From NCBI RefSeq assembly GCF_039528175.1, contig NZ_BAAALH010000002.1, forward strand, positions 1,240,001-1,304,000: a stretch of DNA of 64,000 nucleotides, read 5' to 3'. Both the position numbers and the translations under genes were made by a program. Positions 45,095-53,331 of the stretch are shown one piece after another. This stretch comes from Citricoccus alkalitolerans. GTDB lineage: Bacteria; Actinomycetota; Actinomycetes; Actinomycetales; Micrococcaceae. The notes beneath the pieces are model-generated. The model saw only the letters and a program-made list of their open reading frames with translations. It ran no database searches and was not told the origin of the DNA. The number at the start of each line of letters is the position of its first letter. Within the stretch, counting starts at the first letter, position 1.

Positions 45095-45585
45095 ACGGGC
45101 CGGCTTCCACCGACGCCGTCGCCGCCGGGATCGTCGAGGCACGCCTGGCCGAACTCGGCCTGACCCTTCCGCCGGTGGCGGCCCCCGTGGCCGCCTATGT
45201 CCCGGCTGTCATCGAGGGGAACCTGGTGCACACCTCCGGCCAGTTGCCGTTCCAGGGCGGCCAGTTGCCGGCCACCGGCAAGGTCGGCGCCGAGGTGGAG
45301 CTGGAGGAAGCCGCCGAGCTGGCGGCTGTCTGCGCGGTCAATGCCCTCGCGGCCGTCAAATCCGTCATCGGGGACCTCGACCGCATCGAACAGGTCGTCA
45401 AGGTCGTCGGCTTCGTCTCCTCCGATCCGTCCTTCACGGCCCAGCCCCAGGTCGTCAATGGCGCCTCGGAGCTGCTGGGCCGCGTCTTCGGCGACGCCGG
45501 CATCCACGCCCGCTCCGCCGTCGGGGTGGCCGTGCTGCCGCTGGACTCGCCGGTCGAGGTCGAGATGACCGTCCGGTTCCGCTGA
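45091..45585 (+). CDS. RidA/YjgF-family enamine-imine deaminase-like protein
   Basis: The 164-residue protein is of the extended RidA subgroup (YjgH/YabJ-like). Key text: YVPAVIEGNLVHTSGQLPF, GKVGAEVELEEAAELAAVCA, VVKVVGFVSSDPSF and ARSAVGVAVLPLDSPVEVEM, in which the conserved arginine near the C-terminus (HARSAVGV) binds the substrate carboxylate. RidA proteins remove reactive enamines/imines formed by PLP enzymes; this subgroup may have another role. GTG 45091 overlaps the upstream stop by GTGA. Confidence 0.87.
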   Translation: MNGPASTDAVAAGIVEARLAELGLTLPPVAAPVAAYVPAVIEGNLVHTSGQLPFQGGQLPATGKVGAEVELEEAAELAAVCAVNALAAVKSVIGDLDRIEQVVKVVGFVSSDPSFTAQPQVVNGASELLGRVFGDAGIHARSAVGVAVLPLDSPVEVEMTVRFR

Positions 45586-45608
45586 GGGCGCCTGCCCCGC
45601 GCCGCACC

Positions 45609-46643
45609 ATGGCCTCCTCACCCGCCTCTGCACGGACGACCGCTCCGCGGACCGGGCTGGCCGTCGGCCACGGCCCGGTCCGCCGCCCCGAGCGCGCCCT
45701 GGTGCCCCGGCTCTTCGAGTTGCCGGAGGACCAGTACGTGGCCGCTCGCAGCTGGTGGGTGCACGGAGAGCGGCGGCCGCGGGCCGCGCGTCGTGCCTCC
45801 TCCGTGGCCGTGGTCCGAGACGGGCTGAACGGGGTGGAGACCCTGCTGCGCTACCGGCCCGGGCCCACTCCGCTGGGATCGGTGGCGTTCCCGGGAGGCT
45901 CCCTCGATTCCGCTGACGAGGACGACTGCCCGTGGTTCGGCCCGGCTCCGGCCCAGTGGTCCCGGGTGCTCGGGGTGGACGACCACCGCCTGGCCCGCCG
46001 GCACCTGGCCGGGGCGATCCGTGAGCTGTTCGAGGAGACCGGGATCCTGTTGGCCGGGCCGGACGCGCACGCCGTGGTCACGAATCCCGGTGGTGGCGAG
46101 TGGATGCAGGCCCGCGTGGCCCTCGACCGTCAGGAGCTCTCCCTCCCTGACCTGGTGAATCGCCGCGGTTTCGGCTTGCGCACCGACTTGCTGCGCGCCG
46201 TCGGGCGGTGGCACAGTCCGTATTTCTCCCACCGCCGCTTCGATACCCAGTACTTCGCGGTGGCCGTTCCGCACGGCCAGGACACCTCCCTGATGGAGGG
46301 CAAGGGCGTCTGGTCGGCGTGGGTGCCGGCCCGGTGGGTGGTGGCCGGGCGGAACAGCACCGTGCTGGGAGATGCGATCGGCCAGCAGGAGACCGTGGGC
46401 CGGACGCTGGGACGCCTGACGGTGCCGGCGGTGGAGCTGCTGCTCGAGCGGATGGCCGCGGCGGGATCCACGGTGGAGTTCCTCATGGACCTCACCATCC
46501 GCGGCGGCGTGCCAGAGTTCACGCCGGAGCTGCACGGCAGCCCGGTGGGCGGAGCAGTATCGGATGCGCCGGGGAAAGTAGCCGACGGCGGTGGGTTCAG
46601 CCTATCCGTCGACCTGCCGGGCGGCCGGTGGGCCCGCGCCTGA
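45609..46643 (+). CDS. NUDIX hydrolase, NUDT19-like
   Basis: The 344-residue protein has a split Nudix box: VAFPGGSLDSADED, then a long insertion of about 35 residues, then AGAIRELFEETGILL (REx2EExG). The C-terminal region is helical (GRTLGRLTVPAVELLLERM). This layout resembles NUDT19-type acyl-CoA diphosphatases, but substrate is uncertain. It follows the RidA gene by 23 nt on the same strand. A strong hairpin after the gene closes the transcription unit. Confidence 0.8.
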   Translation: MASSPASARTTAPRTGLAVGHGPVRRPERALVPRLFELPEDQYVAARSWWVHGERRPRAARRASSVAVVRDGLNGVETLLRYRPGPTPLGSVAFPGGSLDSADEDDCPWFGPAPAQWSRVLGVDDHRLARRHLAGAIRELFEETGILLAGPDAHAVVTNPGGGEWMQARVALDRQELSLPDLVNRRGFGLRTDLLRAVGRWHSPYFSHRRFDTQYFAVAVPHGQDTSLMEGKGVWSAWVPARWVVAGRNSTVLGDAIGQQETVGRTLGRLTVPAVELLLERMAAAGSTVEFLMDLTIRGGVPEFTPELHGSPVGGAVSDAPGKVADGGGFSLSVDLPGGRWARA

Positions 46644-46724
46644 CCCTTGGTGGACGCTCGCTGCAGGACCGCTGGAGAACTGCTGGAGTTCTCCGGGCAT
46701 CAGTTCTCCGGGCTTCAGAAACGA

Positions 46725-46754
46725 CTCGAGGGGCCGCAATGGCGGCCCCTCGAG
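46725..46754. terminator. Strong bidirectional hairpin between NUDIX and crp genes
   Basis: CTCGAGGGGCCGC (46725-46737), loop AATG, then GCGGCCCCTCGAG (46742-46754): a perfect 13-bp GC-rich stem. No U-tract follows on either strand, but the position between convergent genes fits a terminator. Confidence 0.8.
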
Positions 46755-46804
46755 GTCAGTGGCTCAGCAGAGCTTCAACCGCAGTTCGATTCCGGTTGGG
46801 GTGA

Positions 46805-47482
46805 CTAGCGCGAGCGCTGGCGCAGGCGCTGCAGGTCCAGGACCACGACCGCACGGTTCTCCAGACGGATCCATCCGCGCTGGACGAACTCGGCCAAGGC
46901 CTTGTTGACGGTCTCGCGGGAGGCGCCAACCAGCTGGGCCAGCTCTTCCTGGGTGAGATCGTGGGCCACGAGCAGGCCGTCGTTGGCCGGACGGCCGAAA
47001 CGGTCCGCCAGGTCCAGCAGGGCCTTGGCCACACGGCCGGGCACATCGGAGAAGACCAGGTCAGCCAGGGACTCGTTGGTCTTGGACAGGCGCTGGGCCA
47101 GGGCCCGCAGCAACTGCATGGAGACCTCAGGGGTGGACTGGATGACCTTCCGCAGATTGTCGTGGCGCAATCCGGCCAGGCGGGCAGCGGACACGGCCGT
47201 TGCGGTAGCGGTGCGCGGGGCGGGGTTGAACAGCGCCATCTCGCCGAAGACCTCCCCCGGTCCGAGGATGGCCAGCAGGTTCTCCCGGCCGTCCGGGGCG
47301 GTGCGGCCCAGCTTGATCTTGCCGGACATGATGACATACAGCTGATCGCCCTGGTCACCCTCATGGAATGCAGAGGCGCCGCGAGAGAGCTCTACCTCGG
47401 TCAGCTCGGAGGTCAGTGCAGAAAAGACCTCGTCATCCAAGTTGGTGAACAGCGGGGCCTTGCGCAGTACCTCGAGATCCAT
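46805..47482 (-). CDS. Crp/Fnr-family regulator (GlxR-like)
   Basis: The 225-residue cAMP-responsive regulator has a cyclic-nucleotide domain (5-120) with the phosphate-binding cassette FGEMALFNPAPRTATATA (conserved Glu and Arg), a dimer helix, and a winged HTH (TQEELAQLVGASRETVNKAL). The length and text match actinobacterial GlxR/Crp. ATG 47482 is chosen over 47521 because AAGGA is correctly spaced and homologues begin MDLEVLRKAP. A Crp-like site lies before acs. Lack of iron-sulfur cysteines argues against FNR. Confidence 0.9.
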   Translation of the reverse strand: MDLEVLRKAPLFTNLDDEVFSALTSELTEVELSRGASAFHEGDQGDQLYVIMSGKIKLGRTAPDGRENLLAILGPGEVFGEMALFNPAPRTATATAVSAARLAGLRHDNLRKVIQSTPEVSMQLLRALAQRLSKTNESLADLVFSDVPGRVAKALLDLADRFGRPANDGLLVAHDLTQEELAQLVGASRETVNKALAEFVQRGWIRLENRAVVVLDLQRLRQRSR

Positions 47483-47631
47483 GTGTCCTTCGTCCTCACT
47501 GTCGACTGGCATGCCGGACATCTACGACATGCGGGGAGTGTGTGTGATCCATTCTGCCCCATCTGCGGCAATGGTAACGGTAAAGTGGGAGGCTACGCGT
47601 ATACGGGGGCGGACGCAGGAAGAGAGACTCC

Positions 47632-48825
47632 TTGTTCTTGGGACTGACCGTGCTGGATTGGGTCCTGATCGTCGTCCTGTTCGTGTTCCTGATGGCCGGC
47701 TACCGCCGCGGCTTCCTGGTGACCCTCGGGACCATGGTCGGACTGGTGGCCGGGGCCCTCGCCGCGTTCTTCTCCATCCCGCTGGTCTCCACCTGGATCA
47801 CCGAACCCGGCTGGCGCATCCTCGCCATCGTGGCCGCTGCGCTGGTCCTGGTGTTGCTCGGCCAGGGGATCGGTGCCGCCCTGGGGCGCGCCATCCGCCT
47901 CCGCATGGCGCTGCCGGGACTGCGGACGGTGGACCGGCTCGGCGGTGCCGTGGCCAACACCGCGGTGGCCGCTGCGCTGATCTCCCTCGTGGCCTTCTCC
48001 GCGTCCTCCATGGGCCTGGCGCCGGTCACCTCGGCGATCTCCGAATCCCGGGTCATCACCACGATCAACGACGCGGCACCCGAGTCGGCCAAGTCATTGG
48101 TCGCCCGCGTGCGTGCCGCCGTCGCCGGGACAGACGTGGTGCCGGTGCTGCCCAAACCCGTGACCACTCAGACCCCGGCGGCCGCGGCATCCACCCCCGC
48201 ACCAGGACAGGCGCTGCAGGAGGCGCGTGCCTCGGTGGTGCGCGTCTCCGGAACCGCCCTGGTGTGCGGGCAGAACCAGACCGGATCCGGCTTCGCGGTG
48301 GCCCCCGACCGGGTGATCACCAACGCACACGTGGTGTCCGGCCTGACCGAGCCCGCGGTCGAGTCCGCGGACGGTCGCGTGCACGCCGGGCGCGTGGTGC
48401 ACTTCGACGCGGCACGGGACGTGGCCGTCATCGCCGTGGACGGGGCTGACCTGCCGCCCCTGGACGTGGGTGCCGAGCTGGCGGACCAGGAAGCGGGCTA
48501 CATCATGGGCTATCCCTCGGGCGGGCCCTTCCAGATGGACCCGGCACTGGTGCAGGCCCGCGGTGAGGTGACCGTCAACAACGTCTACGGCGCCGAACCC
48601 GGCCTGCTGGACATCTACCAGCTGGAGGCCGATGTCCAGTTGGGAAGCTCCGGGGGTCCGCTGCTGACCGTGGACGGTGACGTGGCGGGAATCGTCTTCG
48701 CCCGCGCCACCGGGGACATCAAGGTGGGGTACGCCATCACCGGCGAAGAGGCCGAGCACGCGCTGACGGGGTCCGAGGAGATGGTGGACACGGTGTCCGC
48801 CGGCCAGTGCATCCAGGGGAACTGA
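47632..48825 (+). CDS. marP: MarP-like membrane serine protease (CvpA-trypsin)
   Basis: The 397-residue protein has an N-terminal CvpA-like domain of four TM helices (VLDWVLIVVLFVFLMAGYRRG, then three more to about residue 125), a linker, and an extracellular chymotrypsin-fold protease with triad His in VITNAHVVSG, Asp in AARDVAVIAVD and Ser in LGSSGGPLL. Two cysteines (ALVCGQNQ and the C-terminal QCIQGN) could form the redox disulfide known in mycobacterial MarP, which protects against acid. The start is TTG 47632 (AGGAAG upstream); TTG 47638 is possible. Its neighbours crp, acs, nth and CoA NUDIX match the usual actinobacterial order. Confidence 0.9.
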   Translation: MFLGLTVLDWVLIVVLFVFLMAGYRRGFLVTLGTMVGLVAGALAAFFSIPLVSTWITEPGWRILAIVAAALVLVLLGQGIGAALGRAIRLRMALPGLRTVDRLGGAVANTAVAAALISLVAFSASSMGLAPVTSAISESRVITTINDAAPESAKSLVARVRAAVAGTDVVPVLPKPVTTQTPAAAASTPAPGQALQEARASVVRVSGTALVCGQNQTGSGFAVAPDRVITNAHVVSGLTEPAVESADGRVHAGRVVHFDAARDVAVIAVDGADLPPLDVGAELADQEAGYIMGYPSGGPFQMDPALVQARGEVTVNNVYGAEPGLLDIYQLEADVQLGSSGGPLLTVDGDVAGIVFARATGDIKVGYAITGEEAEHALTGSEEMVDTVSAGQCIQGN

Positions 48826-48905
48826 GCGGGACTACGCCCGGGAACCTTCGGCTGACTAGTGTCAACCGGGGTCCACATCGTGCAAGAACCGCCCGACTGG
48901 TCTAA

Positions 48906-48921
48906 CGTGGTCGCCATCACA
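48906..48921. promoter_or_regulatory. Weak Crp-like site before the NSS symporter
   Basis: CGTGG-TCGCCA-TCACA compared with TGTGA-N6-TCACA: the right half is perfect, the left half has two mismatches. It lies about 90 bp before the GTG. Suggestive only. Confidence 0.25.
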
Positions 48922-49010
48922 TTTTCGCACCGCACCGCCGACCCCCCGCCGTATCACCCTCAGAACGGCACCGGGCCGAGTGGGTTGGGTTACTGACCGG
49001 GAGGACCTCC

Positions 49011-50741
49011 GTGTCAACGCAGACCGCACTACCTCAGGGTGGCAAGGCGAGCCGCGAGCAATTCGCGACCCGCTGGGCCTTCATCTTCGCCGCCATCGGC
49101 TCCGCCGTGGGCCTGGGCAACATCTGGCGCTTCCCCTATGTCGCCTATGAGAACGGCGGCGGCGCCTTCATCGTCCCGTATCTGATCGCGCTGCTGACCG
49201 CAGGCATCCCGCTGCTGTTCTTCGATTACGCGATCGGCCACCGCTTCAAGGGCTCTCCGCCCCTGGCCTTCAAGCGGCTGAGCAAGTGGACGGAGTCCAT
49301 CGGCTGGTGGCAGGTGCTGATCTGCTTCGTGATCGGCGTCTACTACGCGGCCATCATCGCCTACGCCGCGATGTACACGTGGTTCTCCTTCGGGGAACGC
49401 TGGGGGGAGGACCCGGAGGTCTTCTTCTTCGGCGAGTATCTGCAGGTGCCGGAGGGAGTGGCGCCCACCCTCGAGTTCGTCCCCGCGGTCTTCTGGCCGA
49501 TGCTCGCGGTCTGGTTGATCCTGCTCGTGGTCCTCGGCGCCGGTGTCAAGAAGGGCATCGCGATGGCCTCGCTCATCGGCATCCCCGTGCTGGCCACCAT
49601 GTTCATCATCCTGGTGATCGTGGCCCTGTTCCTCCCCGGTGCCCCTGAGGGCCTGAACGCGCTGTTCACCCCAAACTGGTCCGTGCTCACCGATCCGCAG
49701 GTGTGGATCGCCGCCTATGGCCAGATCTTCTTCTCCCTGTCCGTGGGCTTCGGCATCATGATCACCTATTCCTCGTACCTCAAGCGCCGCACCAACCTGA
49801 CCGGTTCCGGGCTGATGGTCGGGTTCTCGAACTCGAGCTTCGAGGTGCTGGCCGGCATCGGCGTGTTCTCCGCTCTCGGGTTCATGGCCCAGGCCAACGG
49901 TGTGGCCGTCGCGGATGTGGTCACCAATGGCATCGGACTGGCGTTCATCGCCTTCCCGACGATCATCTCCCAGGCGCCCGCCGGGGCGCTGATCGGGGTG
50001 CTGTTCTTCGGTTCCCTGGTGTTCGCCGGTTTCACCTCGCTGATCTCCATCCTCGAAGTGGTGGTCTCCGCGGTCAAGGACAAGCTGGGCTGGAGCCGTG
50101 TGACCACGGTGACCGTCGTGGTGGGCGTTGCCGGGATCATCTCGCTGCTGCTGTTCAGCACGACGTCCGGTATCAACGTCCTGGACGTGACCGACGCCTT
50201 CGCCAACAGCTTCGGCATCGTCGGTGCGGCCCTGGTGGCGGTCGTGACGGTCTCGTGGGTGCTCCGCCGGCTGGACCGCATGGTCAGCCATCTCAACGCC
50301 GTCTCCTCGTTCCGCGTGGGCTGGATCTACAAGGCTCTCGTGGCCGTGGTCCTGCCGATCGTGCTGGCCTACATCTGGATCTCCGATGTGGTGCTCAAGG
50401 CCACCGAGGGCTACGGGGACCTCCCAGCCTGGTTCGTGGGCACCTTCGGCTGGGGCATGTCGATCGCGCTGGTCGTGGTGGCCGTCCTGTTGTCTCTGCT
50501 GCCCTGGTCCCAGAAGTCGGCCCTGCACAGCGAGCTGAATGACAACCTCGGCCCTGAGTCCGTCATCGGGGACGAGGGGCTGGTGGGGGCCACCACCGGA
50601 GACCGGACAGTGCGAGGAGGCCACGGCGGCCAGAGCGGCCAAGGCCGTCATGCCGACGCCCCCTCCCGCCCCCAGCATGCGGGCAGCGCTGAGCGACCGC
50701 ACAGCCCGACCCATCCCGAGCACCCCGAGAAGGGAGTCTGA
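49011..50741 (+). CDS. NSS/SNF-family sodium-dependent amino-acid symporter
   Basis: The 576-residue transporter has about 12 helices. TM1 has the sodium-site signature GSAVGLGNIWRFPYVAYENG and TM6 the unwound region QIFFSLSVGFGIMITYSSYL. It is of the MetP type because a MetS-like small subunit follows 1 nt later. A long hydrophilic C-tail (about 75 residues) is rich in Gly, His and Pro. GTG 49011 has GGGAGG upstream. The likely substrate is methionine or alanine, by analogy with corynebacterial MetPS. A long bottom-strand frame across the gene is a shadow. Confidence 0.9.
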   Translation: MSTQTALPQGGKASREQFATRWAFIFAAIGSAVGLGNIWRFPYVAYENGGGAFIVPYLIALLTAGIPLLFFDYAIGHRFKGSPPLAFKRLSKWTESIGWWQVLICFVIGVYYAAIIAYAAMYTWFSFGERWGEDPEVFFFGEYLQVPEGVAPTLEFVPAVFWPMLAVWLILLVVLGAGVKKGIAMASLIGIPVLATMFIILVIVALFLPGAPEGLNALFTPNWSVLTDPQVWIAAYGQIFFSLSVGFGIMITYSSYLKRRTNLTGSGLMVGFSNSSFEVLAGIGVFSALGFMAQANGVAVADVVTNGIGLAFIAFPTIISQAPAGALIGVLFFGSLVFAGFTSLISILEVVVSAVKDKLGWSRVTTVTVVVGVAGIISLLLFSTTSGINVLDVTDAFANSFGIVGAALVAVVTVSWVLRRLDRMVSHLNAVSSFRVGWIYKALVAVVLPIVLAYIWISDVVLKATEGYGDLPAWFVGTFGWGMSIALVVVAVLLSLLPWSQKSALHSELNDNLGPESVIGDEGLVGATTGDRTVRGGHGGQSGQGRHADAPSRPQHAGSAERPHSPTHPEHPEKGV

Positions 50742-50742
50742 C

Positions 50743-50877
50743 ATGGACCCGATTGCCATCGTGTTCCTGATCATCGCCATCGTGGTGGTGTGGGGCGGCA
50801 TGGCCGCTTCGCTCATCCACCTGTTGAAGAACCCGGACCATCTCTCCGGTGACGAGCCTGCGGTCGACCGGAGCTAG
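50743..50877 (+). CDS. MetS-type small subunit of the NSS symporter
   Basis: A 44-residue single-TM peptide: MDPIAIVFLIIAIVVVWGGM, then ASLIHLLKNPDHL. The WGG motif and the NP after the helix are the signature of the methionine/alanine importer small subunit. It begins 1 nt after the symporter stop, with AAGGGAG upstream. It is required for transport in Corynebacterium MetPS (known for the family). It is too short to be found by length-based gene calling. Confidence 0.88.
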   Translation: MDPIAIVFLIIAIVVVWGGMAASLIHLLKNPDHLSGDEPAVDRS

Positions 50878-50926
50878 TCCGCGCAGCCACGTCCCGCTGT
50901 GTGGCTGTCTGCAGGACAGGACGGCT

Positions 50927-50990
50927 GGACACAGCAATGGTGCCGAGCCACCAGTGATGAACACTGTGGCCCGGCACCATTGCTGTGTCC
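50927..50990. terminator. Long inverted repeat between metS-type gene and acs
   Basis: A 19-bp perfect outer stem (GGACACAGCAATGGTGCCG with its complement at 50972-50990) and an inner stem (GCCA-C-CAGTG / CACTG-TGGC) make one hairpin of nearly 30 bp around the loop ATGAA. It lies between convergent genes, so it is probably a bidirectional terminator. It is unusually long for that. Confidence 0.75.
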
Positions 50991-51013
50991 GGAGCTGTTC
51001 CCTGCTGTTGCTT

Positions 51014-53077
51014 CTACTTCCGCAGTGACTCCGCGATCTGCTGCATGATCGTGGGATCGGACAGGGTGGACGCATCGCCCGGATCGCGGCCCTCGGCCAC
51101 GTCCTTGAGCAGGCGGCGCATGATCTTGCCGGAGCGGGTCTTGGGCAGCTCCGGCACCACCAGGATGTGCTTGGGCTTCGCGATGGCCCCGATCTCGGAG
51201 GCCACGTGGGCCCGCAGGTCGGCCTCGGTCTGGACCGGATCGACCGCTCCGTCCGCCTGAGATTCCTCGGTGAGGATCACGAATGCCACCACCGCTTGGC
51301 CGGTCGTGGCATCGGTGGCGCCGACCACGGCTGACTCCGCCACGATCGGGTGGGACACCAGGGCAGACTCGATCTCCGAGGTGGAGAGGCGGTGGCCGGA
51401 GATGTTCATGACGTCATCCACACGGCCGGTGACCCAGACGTCCCCGTCCTCGTCCCGGCGGGCGCCGTCCCCGGCGAAGTACATGCCCTCGAACCGGGAC
51501 CAGTAGGTCTCCTTGAAGCGCTCGGGGTCGCCCCAGATGCCGCGCAGCATGGCCGGCCACGGATCCCGGATCACCAGGAACCCGGCACCGGCGCCCTCGA
51601 AGGACCGGCCGGTCTCGTCCACCACGTCCACGGTGATCCCCGGGACGGGGGTCTGCGCCGAGCCGGGCTTGGTGGCCGTGACCCCGGGCAGGGGTGAGAT
51701 CATGTGGGCGCCGGTCTCGGTCTGCCACCAGGTGTCCACGATCGGGGCCGGGTGTTCCTTGCGGGCACCCGGGGTGACGGAGCCGTCGTCGTCCTTCGTC
51801 CCCGCGCCGGCGTTGCCGCCGATAACGTCCCGGTACCACATCCAGGCCTCGGGGTTGATGGCCTCCCCGACGGATCCGAGCACGCGGATCGAGGACAGGT
51901 CGAAGGTGTCCGGCACCTGCCGGCCCCACTTCATGCACGTGCGGATCGCGGTGGGGGCGGTGTACATGATGCTGATGCCGTACTTGGCCACGATCTCCCA
52001 CCAGCGGCCGTTGTGCGGGAAGTCGGGGGTGCCCTCGTAGATCACCTGGGTGGCACCGTTGATGAGGGGCGCGTAGGCGACGTAGGAGTGCCCGGTGACC
52101 CAGCCGACGTCGGCGGTGCACCAATACACGTCCGTCTCGGGATGGAGATCGAAGGTGTCCCGGTGGGTGACGGCGGTCTGCACCAGGTATCCGCCCGTGG
52201 TGTGCAGGATGCCCTTCGGCTTGCCGGTGGTGCCGGAGGTGTAGAGGATGTACAGCGGGTGCTCGGAGTCGTGCCAGACCAGCTCGTGCTCGTCTGACTG
52301 CTCGCCCAGCGCGTCGTGCCACCACAGGTCCCGGTCTGCCGTCCACTCCACGTCCTGCTCGTTGCGCCGGACCACGAGGACATGGGCCACGGAATGGCCG
52401 GGCTCGGCCAGCGCGGCATCCACCGCCGGCTTGAGCATGGAGGGCTTGCCGCGCCGCCAGGAGCCGTCCGCGGTGACCACGAGCTTGGCCTCGGCATCGT
52501 CGATGCGCGAGCGCAGGGCATCGGCGGAGAAGCCACCGAAGACCACGGAATGGACCGCACCGATCCGGGCGCAGGCCAGCATGGTGATGACGGTCTCGGT
52601 GATCATCGGCATGTACACGGCCACGCGGTCGCCCTTGGTGACGCCGAGCGACTCGAAGGCATTGGCGGCCCGCCGGACCTCGGCAGCGAGTTCGGCGTAG
52701 GTCCAGGAGCGCGAGTCGCCGGGCTCGCCCTCGAAGTGGATGGCCACGCGGTCGCCCAGCCCGGCCTCCACATGGCGGTCCAGGGCGTTGTAGGCGGCAT
52801 TGGTGGTGCCGCCGACGAACCACTTCGCGAACGGGGCGTCCGACCAGTCGAGCACCTCGGTGAAGTCCTGGTCCCAGTCCAGTACCTCACGTGCTTGGTG
52901 GGCCCAGTAGCCCAGCCGGTCCGCGGCGGCCTCCTCATAGCGCGCCGCCCCGGCCACGGCCTGCGCGGCGAACTCCGCCGAGGGCGGGAAGCTCCGGTGC
53001 TCGTGGGAGAGGGTGTCCATGGTGCCGCCGCCGTCGGCGGTTGCGGAGGCCGATTCGTTGGACGCTGTTGTGCTCAT
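51014..53077 (-). CDS. acs: Acetyl-CoA synthetase
   Basis: The 687-residue enzyme makes acetyl-CoA from acetate, ATP and CoA. ANL motifs are YILYTSGTTGKPKGILHTTG near residue 280, CTADVGWVTGHSY, VDTWWQTETGAHMISPLPG, EGMYFAGDGARRDEDG, VTGRVDDVMNISGHRLST, and the acetylation-controlled lysine in LPKTRSGKIMRRLLKD. The Acs N-terminus (YWAHQAREVLDWDQDFTEV) distinguishes it from the fatty-acyl ligase at 24 kb. AAAGGAG precedes the ATG. Activity is typically governed by lysine acetylation and Sir2 removal; a sirtuin is encoded at 7.7 kb. A Crp-like site lies 51 bp upstream. Confidence 0.95.
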   Translation of the reverse strand: MSTTASNESASATADGGGTMDTLSHEHRSFPPSAEFAAQAVAGAARYEEAAADRLGYWAHQAREVLDWDQDFTEVLDWSDAPFAKWFVGGTTNAAYNALDRHVEAGLGDRVAIHFEGEPGDSRSWTYAELAAEVRRAANAFESLGVTKGDRVAVYMPMITETVITMLACARIGAVHSVVFGGFSADALRSRIDDAEAKLVVTADGSWRRGKPSMLKPAVDAALAEPGHSVAHVLVVRRNEQDVEWTADRDLWWHDALGEQSDEHELVWHDSEHPLYILYTSGTTGKPKGILHTTGGYLVQTAVTHRDTFDLHPETDVYWCTADVGWVTGHSYVAYAPLINGATQVIYEGTPDFPHNGRWWEIVAKYGISIMYTAPTAIRTCMKWGRQVPDTFDLSSIRVLGSVGEAINPEAWMWYRDVIGGNAGAGTKDDDGSVTPGARKEHPAPIVDTWWQTETGAHMISPLPGVTATKPGSAQTPVPGITVDVVDETGRSFEGAGAGFLVIRDPWPAMLRGIWGDPERFKETYWSRFEGMYFAGDGARRDEDGDVWVTGRVDDVMNISGHRLSTSEIESALVSHPIVAESAVVGATDATTGQAVVAFVILTEESQADGAVDPVQTEADLRAHVASEIGAIAKPKHILVVPELPKTRSGKIMRRLLKDVAEGRDPGDASTLSDPTIMQQIAESLRK

Positions 53078-53127
53078 GCGTACTCCTTTGTGGCGCGGTC
53101 GATGAGGACCACCGTAAGAGCCTGGGG

Positions 53128-53143
53128 TGTAAGCAGGGTCACA
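53128..53143. promoter_or_regulatory. Crp/GlxR-type operator upstream of acs
   Basis: TGTAA-GCAGGG-TCACA matches TGTGA-N6-TCACA with one mismatch (A for G in the left half). It is 51 bp upstream of the acs ATG. Crp-family control of acs is known in other actinobacteria, and a GlxR-like gene lies 6 kb away. Confidence 0.6.
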
Positions 53144-53331
53144 GGTGGCTTCGTCTTCAGCCTAACGCCACAGTCGAGGGTGTGAAGCCGCGCACGTCAA
53201 CTTGGGGGGACAGCGCCGGGTGCGACTGGTTGAATGGTGCGGAGACCATCCATCGGGGAACCGGCGAGCATCGTCCGGTCTGGATCAATCGCTGGGGAGT
53301 CGCCCGCTCCGGGTGGCACAGGAGGAACGAC

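Noticed and set aside
43093..45585. Top-strand frame of 830 codons across the PBP gene
   Set aside because: It is the antisense of the class A PBP: Gly/His/Arg/Val-rich text without motifs. Only its last 165 codons (RidA, from GTG 45091) are real.
49029..50816. Bottom-strand frame of 595 codons across the NSS symporter
   Set aside because: Asp/His/Gly/Gln-rich antisense shadow produced by high GC at third positions; the symporter strand has clear motifs.
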